Source of the DNA: Sporanaerobacter acetigenes DSM 13106
Lineage (GTDB): Bacteria; Bacillota; Clostridia; Tissierellales; Sporanaerobacteraceae
Assembly: GCF_900130025.1 (NCBI RefSeq)
Contig: NZ_FQXR01000002.1
Location: forward strand, 1-64,000
Length of the DNA: 64,000 bases
Direction: 5' to 3'
Numbering within the stretch: the first letter of the stretch is position 1; each line of letters starts with the position of its first letter. The notes under the pieces are model-generated. The model saw only the letters and a list, made by a program, of their open reading frames with translations, searched no databases and was not told where the DNA came from. This document shows positions 23,604-30,169 of this stretch, piece after piece. A program made the position numbers and the translations under genes.

Positions 23604-25040
23604 CTAGTAAATATCTCCAAATAGATTAACTGTATGATATTGTGTCTTTCTTGCTTTCTTCCAGTCCATCCTGTCCTCTGCCTTATTAACATATACAAGA
23701 TAATATCTCTCATTATGTATTACTTTTTCACCTTGTTTTTCTACCTTAATACCCTTCTTTGCATATTCTTTTTTATATTCATTTGTAAATTTATCATCTT
23801 TAATATATAAGTATGTATTAGTATCGACTTCAAATTCAGGTATTACTGGTGCTGGTTGTGTTGCTTTAATCTTTACCTTTTTAACATCCATATTCTCTAT
23901 TTTGTTATCTAATGTTTTTATGTAATTATATAGTTCTTGTGTGATTATGTCACATATCTCTTTAGTTGTTTTGCTAAACAACTTGTCCTCATTATATGTA
24001 TGTATAAAATTCTTGATTAAAAATTGTCTATGTTTGTCATCTATGTCATACATTATATTTAATATGTATTCTTCTTTTAAATTATCTAATATGTACTGTA
24101 TTACACTTTTATTTGTTGTATCACTTTTTAAAAACTCTTGTATTCCTTGCTTTTCTTCTTTTAATCTATTTATTTTTACAACCTTTTCACTATCAATATT
24201 TTTATTTATCTTCTTTATTATTTTATCTTTTTGCCTTTTAATATGTACTCTATATGCATCATCAGATGTACGTGGTTCTTTACCTTGTAAAATTTCTATT
24301 TCCTTTAATATTTTTCCTGCTTGTGCATTGTTATTATCGCTAATTGCTAAAATATGTAATATACTTTTTTCATATTCTGTTAATGTATCTTCTATTGCTT
24401 GTTCTATTGTTTGTAATGTATCAGTTTTTACATACTCGCTGTAATCGTGGAAATGCATAATATTTTGTTCTTCTTTTAGTAATGTAACAAGTTCTACTGT
24501 AAAACCATCAGGGTCACGAACAAGTTGGTATATACTTTCTTGTAATTGTGGAGTATATATATGTTCTTCTCCATTTACTCTACTTCTATAAGATTCTGTC
24601 CAATTGTTTATGTAATTCATCATTTCATTTTCAATACACTTTAATATGTACGCATATAGTCGATTAAATACTTCTCCTTCTCTTGTATCTTCTTTTATTT
24701 CATAATTATCTACTGCTTTAACTATAATACTATAACATATATCCCTTATTTCATCTTCCATCAATATATCTTGATATTTCATTACTTGATTTTCTACTGC
24801 TCTCCATACACCACCATTTAATATTTTTACTTCATGCTGGAGGTACGCATTAGAACTACTGTCATTTTCATCTGTTTTAACTATGTGCGTGCCACTTTTC
24901 CTTTTTTCTTCTTTTACCCAACAAATTTCTTCCTTAATTAGTCCATCTAAAAACCTTTGTTTCCAATCTAATGCAACTAAATCCCCACTTTTTGCTCTGT
25001 TAATCCTTTCTACCTTTTTGTTAATTTCATTTTCTAACAT
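23604..25040 (-). CDS. Sigma-70-like regulator of the element
   Basis: A 478-residue protein. Residues 90-140 (RDICYSIIVKAVDNYEIKED, then FNRLYAYILKCIENEMMNYIN) resemble sigma region 2: a helix A-V-x-x-Y followed by F-x-x-Y-x-x-x-x-I-x-N. A second block (TEYEKSILHILAISDNNNAQAGKILKEI, then RVHIKRQKDKIIKK) resembles region 4 with a helix-turn-helix. The long C-terminal half is unknown. The ATG at 25040 follows AAAGGAGAGATTTT; an upstream ATG exists but has no such site. A diverged sigma factor switching late capsid genes on is the best guess. Similarity is weak, so confidence is moderate. Confidence 0.5.
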   Translation of the reverse strand: MLENEINKKVERINRAKSGDLVALDWKQRFLDGLIKEEICWVKEEKRKSGTHIVKTDENDSSSNAYLQHEVKILNGGVWRAVENQVMKYQDILMEDEIRDICYSIIVKAVDNYEIKEDTREGEVFNRLYAYILKCIENEMMNYINNWTESYRSRVNGEEHIYTPQLQESIYQLVRDPDGFTVELVTLLKEEQNIMHFHDYSEYVKTDTLQTIEQAIEDTLTEYEKSILHILAISDNNNAQAGKILKEIEILQGKEPRTSDDAYRVHIKRQKDKIIKKINKNIDSEKVVKINRLKEEKQGIQEFLKSDTTNKSVIQYILDNLKEEYILNIMYDIDDKHRQFLIKNFIHTYNEDKLFSKTTKEICDIITQELYNYIKTLDNKIENMDVKKVKIKATQPAPVIPEFEVDTNTYLYIKDDKFTNEYKKEYAKKGIKVEKQGEKVIHNERYYLVYVNKAEDRMDWKKARKTQYHTVNLFGDIY

Positions 25041-25536
25041 AAAATCTCTCCTTTTTTTTGTTTTATATATTCTGTTTATGCAAAAAATTAGACATGGCAC
25101 TATCTGGTTTACGAACAACGTTTTAAGTTGCCCCTCAAAATAGCACCTGTTTAAAAAACCTATTTAATTGTCCCCTTCTATAATATATATCGGCACGTTT
25201 GTATAATAACTTTAGTGTTTTTTGTTAAATACTATTTACATTGCATATAATATATGTTATACTAAAAGTTTACCCCTTTTCCCACCCTATACTAATATCA
25301 TAACATATATATTTTTATTTGTCAAGCATTTTTTGATAAAAAGTATTGACATCGTATATAATATATGTTATTATATAATATTACCCTTTTTTCATCACGA
25401 TAAAATATGGGTTTTAAGTTAATATAAGTTAACCATATTATTTAAACTATTGTAATAGCACTTGTGAGCCATTCTACAAAACTACTATACCTATTATATA
25501 TAAACAAATATAAAGTGCCCCTAAAGGCACTCTATA
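25041..25536. promoter_or_regulatory. Regulatory region with opposed promoters and a duplicated 17-nt spacer module
   Basis: On minus TTGACA (25320-25325) and TATGAT (25297-25302), 17 nt apart, point toward the sigma-like gene. On plus two nearly identical promoter-like modules occur: TTTACA-17-TATACT around 25231-25259 and TTGACA-17-TATTAT at 25346-25374, with spacers sharing ATATAATATATGT. No plus-strand gene follows. A hairpin AGTGCC/GGCACT (25512-25529) ends the 59-residue gene. The repeated spacer may be an operator; antisense RNA toward the integrase is possible. Confidence 0.5.
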
Positions 25537-25716
25537 CTAAAAGAACTTGATTATTTCATCTGTATCATTATCGAATATTACACTTTTGCCGATTCGCATA
25601 CCCATTTTTAATGCATCTTGATATTCATCTGAACTTGTAAAAAATATAATTTTTCTTAATTCTCCACTCATGATTTTTATATATAAACTATTGTAATCAT
25701 ATACATCTCCTACCAT
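25537..25716 (-). CDS. Small protein of unknown function downstream of the integrase, 59 residues
   Basis: The ATG overlaps the integrase stop (TAATG), and GGGGG precedes it. The product reads VGDVYDYNSLYIKIMSGELR, then KIIFFTSSDEYQDALKMGMRIG and an acidic tail. Translational coupling to the integrase suggests an accessory role, such as a recombination directionality factor. There is no HTH signature, however, and the family is not recognised. Confidence 0.6.
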   Translation of the reverse strand: MVGDVYDYNSLYIKIMSGELRKIIFFTSSDEYQDALKMGMRIGKSVIFDNDTDEIIKFF

Positions 25717-26666
25717 TACTTTCTACCCCCTTTCATAGAAATATAATTTGTATTAGTAAATTCTGAAAGGGGATTATATTTGTCATAGTCCTGTCTAATA
25801 TCCTCACTAAACATATTTATATATTCTTTTACCATATCTAATGAACTATGTCCCAATATTTTTTGTAAACTGAAAATATTTCCTCCATTTTGTATCCACT
25901 TTTTTGAAAATGTGTGTCTAAAAAGATGTACACCAGTTTTCATTACACCATGTCTATTATTGTATTTTGCAATAGATTGTCTTAATGAATTAGGATTAAG
26001 TTGTTCTCCATATACACTAATAAACAAATAATCTTCATCACTTTGTGGTTGTCTATATGACAAATATTCTTGTATTATAAGGCATAATTGATTACTAATA
26101 GGTACAATTTGCTGTTTCTTATTTTTAGTTGTAATATACATAACAACACCATTTTCTAAATCTAAATCTTTTATTTGAATATTGCAAAGTGTATTTGCTC
26201 TACATCCTGTACCTAATAAAAAATTTACTATAACCCATGAACGATATTCTACAAAATCACATTGTTTTAAATGAGGTTTCTTTAGTAATATTTCTAATTC
26301 TGTATCTGTATATGTTTCTTTTATTTTCTTTTCTGCCTTGTGTATAGTAATCTTAAATTCTTCTACATATCCCAACTTCATAAAGTAATATAAAATCACT
26401 CGTAAACCTCTTTTATAGGTGTTTAAACTAACATCATTCATAGTTGTATTCTTTTTTAGATATAGAATATAATCATCTACTGTATCAGTTGTAATATCTT
26501 CCATTTCACCATGATAAAATTTTTTAAACTTGCTAAAACAATCTTCATAATAATTTGTTGTTGCATTACTTAAATTTTTAACTCTACAATATTTAATAAA
26601 ATCTTTAAAGACATCGTTAATGTTTTTGTTTGTAATACTGTTCATTTTAATCATTTTTTTAGCCAC
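25716..26666 (-). CDS. int: Tyrosine-family integrase of the element
   Basis: A 316-residue tyrosine recombinase. The SAM-like core-binding domain is at residues 14-105 (FIKYCRVKNLSNATTNYYED). The catalytic domain has GTGCRANTLCNIQIKDL with the first Arg, a Lys in TTKNKKQQIVPI, HLFRHTFSKKW with His-x-x-Arg, LGHSSLDMVKEYI with the second His, and the catalytic Tyr in this last segment. It lies between a tRNA-Arg and the element's genes, oriented away from the tRNA, as is usual for tRNA-targeting elements. All catalytic residues are present. GGAGGGTGTAAAGTGG precedes the ATG. Confidence 0.92.
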   Translation of the reverse strand: MAKKMIKMNSITNKNINDVFKDFIKYCRVKNLSNATTNYYEDCFSKFKKFYHGEMEDITTDTVDDYILYLKKNTTMNDVSLNTYKRGLRVILYYFMKLGYVEEFKITIHKAEKKIKETYTDTELEILLKKPHLKQCDFVEYRSWVIVNFLLGTGCRANTLCNIQIKDLDLENGVVMYITTKNKKQQIVPISNQLCLIIQEYLSYRQPQSDEDYLFISVYGEQLNPNSLRQSIAKYNNRHGVMKTGVHLFRHTFSKKWIQNGGNIFSLQKILGHSSLDMVKEYINMFSEDIRQDYDKYNPLSEFTNTNYISMKGGRK

Positions 26667-26687
26667 TTTACACCCTCCAATATATAA

Positions 26688-26740
26688 AAATAGATACTCT
26701 GACTACCGAAAATTTAACCGATAATCAGTGTATCTATTTT
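26688..26740 (-). terminator. Hairpin between tRNA-Arg and the integrase
   Basis: Arms AAATAGATAC and GTATCTATTT (10 bp) plus TCTGA/TCAG form a long stem. On minus it is followed by TTATATATT just before the integrase ribosome site. It replaces the tRNA's lost terminator (now at 10661) and would insulate the integrase from tRNA transcription. Confidence 0.5.
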
Positions 26741-26767
26741 AAGTTGAAACGTGTAATTTTAGCCTAC

Positions 26768-26844
26768 TGGTGCACCCTGAGGGACTCGAACCCTCAACCG
26801 ACTGATTCGAAGTCAGCGACTCTATCCAACTGAGCTAAGGGCGC
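26768..26844 (-). tRNA. tRNA-Arg(TCG)
   Basis: A full cloverleaf with encoded CCA: acceptor GCGCCCT/AGGGTGC with one G-U pair, D-arm TTAGCTCAGTTGGATAGAG, anticodon loop CTTCGAA with anticodon TCG, T-loop TTCGAGT. Its 3' half (from 26829 down) was supplied by the integrated element. The original chromosomal 3' end, with acceptor AGGGCGC and discriminator G, is stranded at 10701-10762. The discriminator is now A. Confidence 0.97.
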
Positions 26845-26914
26845 AAGAAGAACTAATTACATTATAAATGTAATTAGTTCTTTGGTCAAATATATTACCA
26901 TCTTTTTAAATTAT

Positions 26915-27712
26915 TTATGCCCTTTTTACAGAAATGCTACTTATTTGAACTCTGTTTAGAAATCGAATGGGAAATACACTATTTCCAAGACCACTGTCTA
27001 TATATAGGGTAGTATTCCCTATTTTAAACAATCCTTTATCATACTTTGGAAAATATCCCTGACCTGGCGCTACTATAGCTCCTATTATAGGAAGCCTTAA
27101 CTGACCTCCATGAGTATGTCCTGCAAGAATCAAATCTTCCAACCCTGCAGAATATGATATAGGTCTATTTGGCGAATGCGAAAGCAATATGGTATAATTT
27201 TTTTCATCTATTCCTTCTAATGCCTTGTTGTAGTTAGCCCTATCTATATAAAAATTTACTCCACATATGTTTATTTCAGTATTCTTTATATAAGTCATAG
27301 TATTTTCATTTTCTAATACAAAAACACCAGCACCCTTCAACCTTTCAACAAATTCTCTACCTCTATTATTTCTTATCTCATGATTTCCCCAGACAAAATA
27401 TATTTTATCAGTTATACTCCTTAAGTCTTTTATCATATCTATTGAACAATCAAAGTCTTTGGTCTTTGCATCTATTATATCTCCTGTAAGTACTATAATA
27501 TCTGGATTTATGCCTTCAACTTTCTTTATGAGCGTTCCTTTGTTTATTCGTTTATTATTGTGAAAATCTGAAATCTGCACTATTTTTATATCATCTTTTA
27601 TTTTTTCACTATTTAGTTCTACCTGATTTACTTTAAAAAAACTAATTTGTATATAAATATATGCAACTAATATTACCAATAAAGAAATAAATATAAAAAG
27701 TTTTATTTTCAT
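26915..27712 (-). CDS. Calcineurin-like metallophosphoesterase, membrane-anchored (YkuE/YaeI type)
   Basis: A 265-residue protein with an N-terminal membrane anchor (residues 4-22). Metal motifs follow in order: VQISDFHN (D-x-H), IIVLTGDIID (G-D), FVWGNHEIR (G-N-H-E), LLSHSP and LILAGHTHGGQL (G-H-T-H). This set is typical of YkuE-like enzymes of the cell envelope. The ATG at 27712 is preferred because it begins at the anchor; one nine codons upstream is within the AGGAGG stretch. It is monocistronic, facing the phage attachment site. The substrate is unknown. Confidence 0.88.
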   Translation of the reverse strand: MKIKLFIFISLLVILVAYIYIQISFFKVNQVELNSEKIKDDIKIVQISDFHNNKRINKGTLIKKVEGINPDIIVLTGDIIDAKTKDFDCSIDMIKDLRSITDKIYFVWGNHEIRNNRGREFVERLKGAGVFVLENENTMTYIKNTEINICGVNFYIDRANYNKALEGIDEKNYTILLSHSPNRPISYSAGLEDLILAGHTHGGQLRLPIIGAIVAPGQGYFPKYDKGLFKIGNTTLYIDSGLGNSVFPIRFLNRVQISSISVKRA

Positions 27713-27857
27713 CCCACATTTTTCCTCCTGATTTAGCAACGTAAAAAGCGAGCAAAAATTCCTATATTAATATTCATTATATCAAATATCCAACACCTTA
27801 GGTAACAAAAAATATTTATTGAAATTCCATGTTAAATGTGTGCTATATTTGAATATG

Positions 27858-27886
27858 TTGACAAATTTATTATTTCATGTTAAGAT
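27858..27886 (+). promoter_or_regulatory. Promoter of the AUGAA-hairpin leader and two-gene membrane operon
   Basis: TTGACA (27858-27863) and TAAGAT (27881-27886) are spaced exactly 17 nt. Transcription would begin near 27893, just before the first hairpin of the leader. Confidence 0.7.
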
Positions 27887-27892
27887 AAATTT

Positions 27893-28040
27893 AAATTCAG
27901 CATGAAGCTGATTTAGTTGATGAACAACTAAAGTTTCCTATTCAGAGATTAAAATAAAATATTCATTAAGTATATCATGAAGGTATAAATTTTTCTGTAG
28001 AAAATTTATACCTTTTTTTACTTTTATAATCTCTGAATAG
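27893..28040 (+). ncRNA. Candidate cis-regulatory leader RNA with three AUGAA-loop hairpins and a terminator
   Basis: Three successive hairpins share the pentaloop ATGAA: CAGC-ATGAA-GCTG (27898-27910), TTTAGTTG-ATGAA-CAACTAAA (27912-27932) and TATATC-ATGAA-GGTATA (27971-27987). The last arm GGTATA also starts the intrinsic terminator GGTATAAATTTT/AAAATTTATACC followed by seven T (27982-28019), so hairpin 3 and terminator exclude each other. A 14-bp perfect pairing CTATTCAGAGATTA (27938-27951) with TAATCTCTGAATAG (28027-28040) encloses both. The layout implies regulated antitermination. It recalls ANTAR-protein targets, but these have hexaloops. I know no described RNA with this pattern. Confidence 0.65.
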
Positions 28041-28079
28041 TCATTATTTATAATATTTATTTTAAAAGGGGGATTTAGT

Positions 28080-28490
28080 ATGGCTTGTTTTCTAGTTCCT
28101 GCAGCTGAAGCTGCTATAGTTACTGTAGTTGCACAGGTGAACAAATCCAAAGAAAAAAACAAAGGAGAGCTTAATATCAACACCAATGGTGTAGCAACCG
28201 CTCCTGAAACAAAAATCAGTTTTTCTACTAAACTAATGTGGTTAGCTCGTCTTTTGTGGGGTGGCGCTTTCCTTTTGGCATATGAACATATCTGGCATGG
28301 TGAAGTTGTACCATGGTTCCCATTCTTGACTGCAGCAAGCAATCCTGCAGATACTGCTGAGATGTTGTCGGAAATGAGAACAGTTGGTGTTTCAATGGCC
28401 ATTCTTGTCACATTAGTCTGGGCAATAGTTGTTTTAGTTACAAATTCCATGACTAAGAAAGTTTTAAAAACTAAATCTACTGCTGCATAG
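28080..28490 (+). CDS. Conserved-looking membrane protein, 136 residues, first gene of the leader-controlled operon
   Basis: The protein starts MACFLVPAAEAAIVTVVAQV (an amphipathic or membrane segment with a small-residue face), has a charged linker (KSKEKNKGELNIN) and two membrane stretches (WLARLLWGGAFLLAYEHIW, residues 54-72; VGVSMAILVTLVWAIVVLV, about residues 100-120). Between them is GEVVPWFPFLTAASNPADTAEML, rich in Pro and Trp. AAAAGGGGGATTTAGT precedes the ATG. The next gene follows after 15 nt. I have an impression of similar Firmicute proteins but no function; regulation by the leader RNA suggests response to a small molecule or protein signal. Confidence 0.65.
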   Translation: MACFLVPAAEAAIVTVVAQVNKSKEKNKGELNINTNGVATAPETKISFSTKLMWLARLLWGGAFLLAYEHIWHGEVVPWFPFLTAASNPADTAEMLSEMRTVGVSMAILVTLVWAIVVLVTNSMTKKVLKTKSTAA

Positions 28491-28505
28491 GGGGGAATTT
28501 CTGAT

Positions 28506-28826
28506 ATGACATTACTTACTACTGTTTTTGCGGCAATTATCTGTACAATTATTTGGTACAAAAAAGCACCTAATGATGATATGAAAATCAACGTTCTTTG
28601 CTATATGTACTGGGGTGCTTCCTTAATGTGGTTCGTTGATTCAATTTTTGAATATGCCGAATTACATGAAAAATTTTTTAGACCTGCAATCGAAGATATG
28701 ATTAATGATTTCTATCTTGGTCTTTCCGTAATAGCTCTAGGGTTAATTGTGTGGCTTATAATTCTTCTTGTAAAAGATCCTCGTGGTGCCGTAAAAGCAT
28801 CATTATCCAAAAAAAACAATAATTAA
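28506..28826 (+). CDS. Membrane protein of unknown function, 106 residues, second gene of the operon
   Basis: Three membrane segments: TLLTTVFAAIICTIIWY (residues 2-18), INVLCYMYWGASLMWFVDSIFEY (28-50) and LGLSVIALGLIVWLIILLV (70-89), followed by a basic tail. An acidic/aromatic stretch (EYAELHEKFFRPAIEDMIND) lies between the last two. GGGGGGAATTTCTGAT provides the ribosome site. It is co-transcribed with the 136-residue protein, and the two probably form a complex. A strong terminator follows. Confidence 0.65.
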   Translation: MTLLTTVFAAIICTIIWYKKAPNDDMKINVLCYMYWGASLMWFVDSIFEYAELHEKFFRPAIEDMINDFYLGLSVIALGLIVWLIILLVKDPRGAVKASLSKKNNN

Positions 28827-28878
28827 TAAACTAATAACGGTTCTACTGAAAAACAGTAAAACCGTTATTAGTTTATTA
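28824..28878. terminator. Long terminator hairpin, bidirectional
   Basis: A 19-bp perfect inverted repeat starting TAATAAACTAATAACGGTT, followed by CTACTG/CAGTA in the upper stem. It separates the plus-strand operon from the minus-strand tRNA cluster. Confidence 0.7.
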
Positions 28879-28928
28879 GAACATAAAAAAACCATAAACA
28901 AACTTTTTTGGTTTGTCTATGGAAAATT

Positions 28929-29012
28929 TGGTGCGGGAGAGAGGACTTGAACCCCCACGTCAATGACACTAGATCCTAAGTCTAGCGCGTCTGCCAATTC
29001 CGCCACTCCCGC
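28929..29012 (-). tRNA. tRNA-Leu(TAG)
   Basis: Acceptor GCGGGAG/CTCCCGC-type pairing (GCGGGAG with CTCCCGC on the opposite strand), anticodon loop CTTAGGA with anticodon TAG, a long variable arm TGTCATTGACG, T-loop TTCAAGT and encoded CCA. Last tRNA of the cluster. Confidence 0.95.
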
Positions 29013-29015
29013 AAG

Positions 29016-29091
29016 TGGTGACCCATCGGCGACTCGAACGCCGGACACCCTGATTAAAAGTCAGGTGCTCTACCGCCTGAGCTAATGGGTC
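29016..29091 (-). tRNA. tRNA-Lys(TTT)
   Basis: Acceptor GACCCAT/ATGGGTC, D-arm TTAGCTCAGGCGGTAGAG, anticodon loop CTTTTAA with anticodon TTT, T-loop TTCGAGT and encoded CCA. A second copy of its 5' half lies immediately upstream, at 29201-29222. Confidence 0.96.
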
Positions 29092-29222
29092 ATGTTTTTT
29101 AAGTTTATCGCAGTATCTGTTTTGTTACTTTGATGACAATTAGTGGTTCGGACTAAGCGATTCACACAAAATCGAAACACACGATTTTGGTTCTCTGCTT
29201 ATACCGCCTGAGCTAATGGGTC
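29092..29222 (-). repeat. Duplicated tRNA-Lys 5' half with hairpin-bearing insert
   Basis: The first 22 nt (from 29222 down) repeat the tRNA-Lys 5' half GACCCATTAGCTCAGGCGGT. The tRNA sequence then ends, and a segment ATAAGCAGAGAACCAAAATC continues with a hairpin AAAATCG/CGATTTT, enclosed by TAAGC/GCTTA. The unit ends 131 nt later, at the true tRNA-Lys start. A parallel unit precedes tRNA-Gly (29483-29606), with the same hairpin but a different tRNA half. The copy cannot be a tRNA. Confidence 0.7.
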
Positions 29223-29234
29223 ACGTTTTTTAAA

Positions 29235-29311
29235 TGGGGTGGATAGTGGGATTCGAACCCACGACCTCCAGAGCCACAATCTGGCGCCCTAACCAACTAG
29301 GCCATATCCAC
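29235..29311 (-). tRNA. tRNA-His(GTG)
   Basis: Acceptor GTGGATA/TATCCAC with the extra 5' G, anticodon GTG in loop TTGTGGC, T-loop TTCGAAT, discriminator C and encoded CCA, as expected for histidine. Confidence 0.96.
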
Positions 29312-29323
29312 CATGTCTAGTGT

Positions 29324-29400
29324 TGGTGCACCTAGGAGGATTCGAACCCCCGGCACACGGATTAGAAGTCCGTTGCTCTATCCAACTGAGCTATAGGTGC
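29324..29400 (-). tRNA. tRNA-Arg(TCT)
   Basis: Acceptor GCACCTA/TAGGTGC, anticodon loop CTTCTAA with anticodon TCT, T-loop TTCGAAT and encoded CCA. Confidence 0.96.
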
Positions 29401-29408
29401 TCGTATAT

Positions 29409-29482
29409 TGGAGCGGGTGAAGGGAATCGAACCCTCGCTGCTGGCTTGGGAAGCCAGTGCTCTACCACTGAGCTACACCCGC
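29409..29482 (-). tRNA. tRNA-Gly(CCC)
   Basis: Acceptor GCGGGTG/CACCCGC, anticodon loop TTCCCAA with anticodon CCC, T-loop TTCGATT, discriminator T and encoded CCA. A second copy of its 5' half lies upstream at 29585-29606. Confidence 0.95.
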
Positions 29483-29606
29483 AAAATCTTAGGCTTGCTA
29501 CTAGGTATTTATTCAGTGCCTTTTAGCAACTGTACCACTAAGCAATGTACACAAAATCGAAATGCACGATTTTGGTCCCCTGCTTATACCACTGAGCTAC
29601 ACCCGC
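29483..29606 (-). repeat. Duplicated tRNA-Gly 5' half with hairpin-bearing insert
   Basis: From 29606 down the sequence repeats GCGGGTGTAGCTCAGTGGTA of tRNA-Gly. It then continues with TAAGCAGGGGACCAAAATCG and a hairpin AAAATCG/CGATTTT enclosed by TAAGC/GCTTA, closely matching the unit before tRNA-Lys. The intact tRNA-Gly begins 124 nt after the partial copy. Beyond the hairpin the two units diverge. Confidence 0.7.
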
Positions 29607-29692
29607 ACTGCTCAAAATGTTTTGCTCCCAAGCTTTTCCGCTAACAATTTTAAATTATAGCAGATAAAAAACAGCTTGTCAATATATAAAAA

Positions 29693-30169
29693 TCATATTT
29701 CTATTATTTTTGGTATTATTCTTTCTTGTATTTCTAAAATGCCAAAACTTTTTTTAGACATATCCCTTGGAATAGTTGGACTTCCAGGATTCATGAAGAG
29801 TATCCCACCATATTCTTCAATAGTAGGAGTGTGGGTATGTCCAAAAAGAACTACATCTGCTCCTTCTTCTTTAGCTTTGTAAGAAAGGCTAAATAAATCA
29901 TATTTTACATTGTATTTATTGCCATGAGTTAAAAATATTTTCTTTCCGTTGATATTTAATATTTCCTCCTCATTGACCCCTTTACATCCAAAATCACAAT
30001 TTCCTTTTACTCTTATAGTATCTATATTCATTTGTCTTTCTATTTCAAAAGAATCATCTACATAATCGCCTAAATGTATTATGAGATCTGGCTTTCCCAA
30101 TGCCTTCGCAAATTGTATAAACTTATCTGTCTTTCCATGAGTATCACTCACTACAAATATCTTCACCAT
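29693..30169 (-). CDS. YfcE/MJ0936-family metallophosphodiesterase
   Basis: A 158-residue phosphodiesterase: VFVVSDTHG-type motif [11 protein letters not shown] (D-x-H) at the N-terminus, LIIHLGDYVD (G-D), VKGNCD (G-N-x-D), FLTHGNKY and VVLFGHTHTP (G-H-T-H). The short length and absence of a signal peptide indicate the cytoplasmic YfcE subfamily. It overlaps rdgB by 26 nt, giving the operon rph-rdgB-yfcE, a known gene order in Firmicutes. The physiological substrate is unknown. Confidence 0.9.
   Translation of the reverse strand: MVKIFVVSDTHGKTDKFIQFAKALGKPDLIIHLGDYVDDSFEIERQMNIDTIRVKGNCDFGCKGVNEEEILNINGKKIFLTHGNKYNVKYDLFSLSYKAKEEGADVVLFGHTHTPTIEEYGGILFMNPGSPTIPRDMSKKSFGILEIQERIIPKIIEI

Larger units (their letters stand above)
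10734..26829. mobile_element. 16-kb integrated element in tRNA-Arg: tail-less capsid-encoding phage satellite or prophage remnant
   Basis: The element is bounded by a 29-bp direct repeat in tRNA-Arg(TCG), with a tyrosine integrase beside the intact tRNA copy. All genes are on the minus strand. Order from the integrase: integrase, 59-aa protein, sigma-like protein, small HTH, scaffold, major capsid, HTH, 264-aa protein, 55-aa and 57-aa proteins, replication-initiator-like protein, 76-aa protein, small and large terminase, holin, portal, connector, Ig-like neck protein. No tail, tape-measure, baseplate, protease or endolysin gene is visible. The gene set recalls capsid-forming phage-inducible islands. 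The interruptions (replication and regulatory genes between capsid and terminase, portal far downstream) are unusual for a normal phage. Confidence 0.9.

Noticed and set aside
27938-28591. A 217-codon minus frame opposite the two-gene membrane operon
   Set aside because: It runs across the leader and the plus-strand genes, which have proper ribosome sites, a promoter and membrane-protein character; the minus frame has none.
29201-29222. A second tRNA-Lys gene
   Set aside because: Only the 5' acceptor strand and D-arm are present; anticodon and T-arms are missing.
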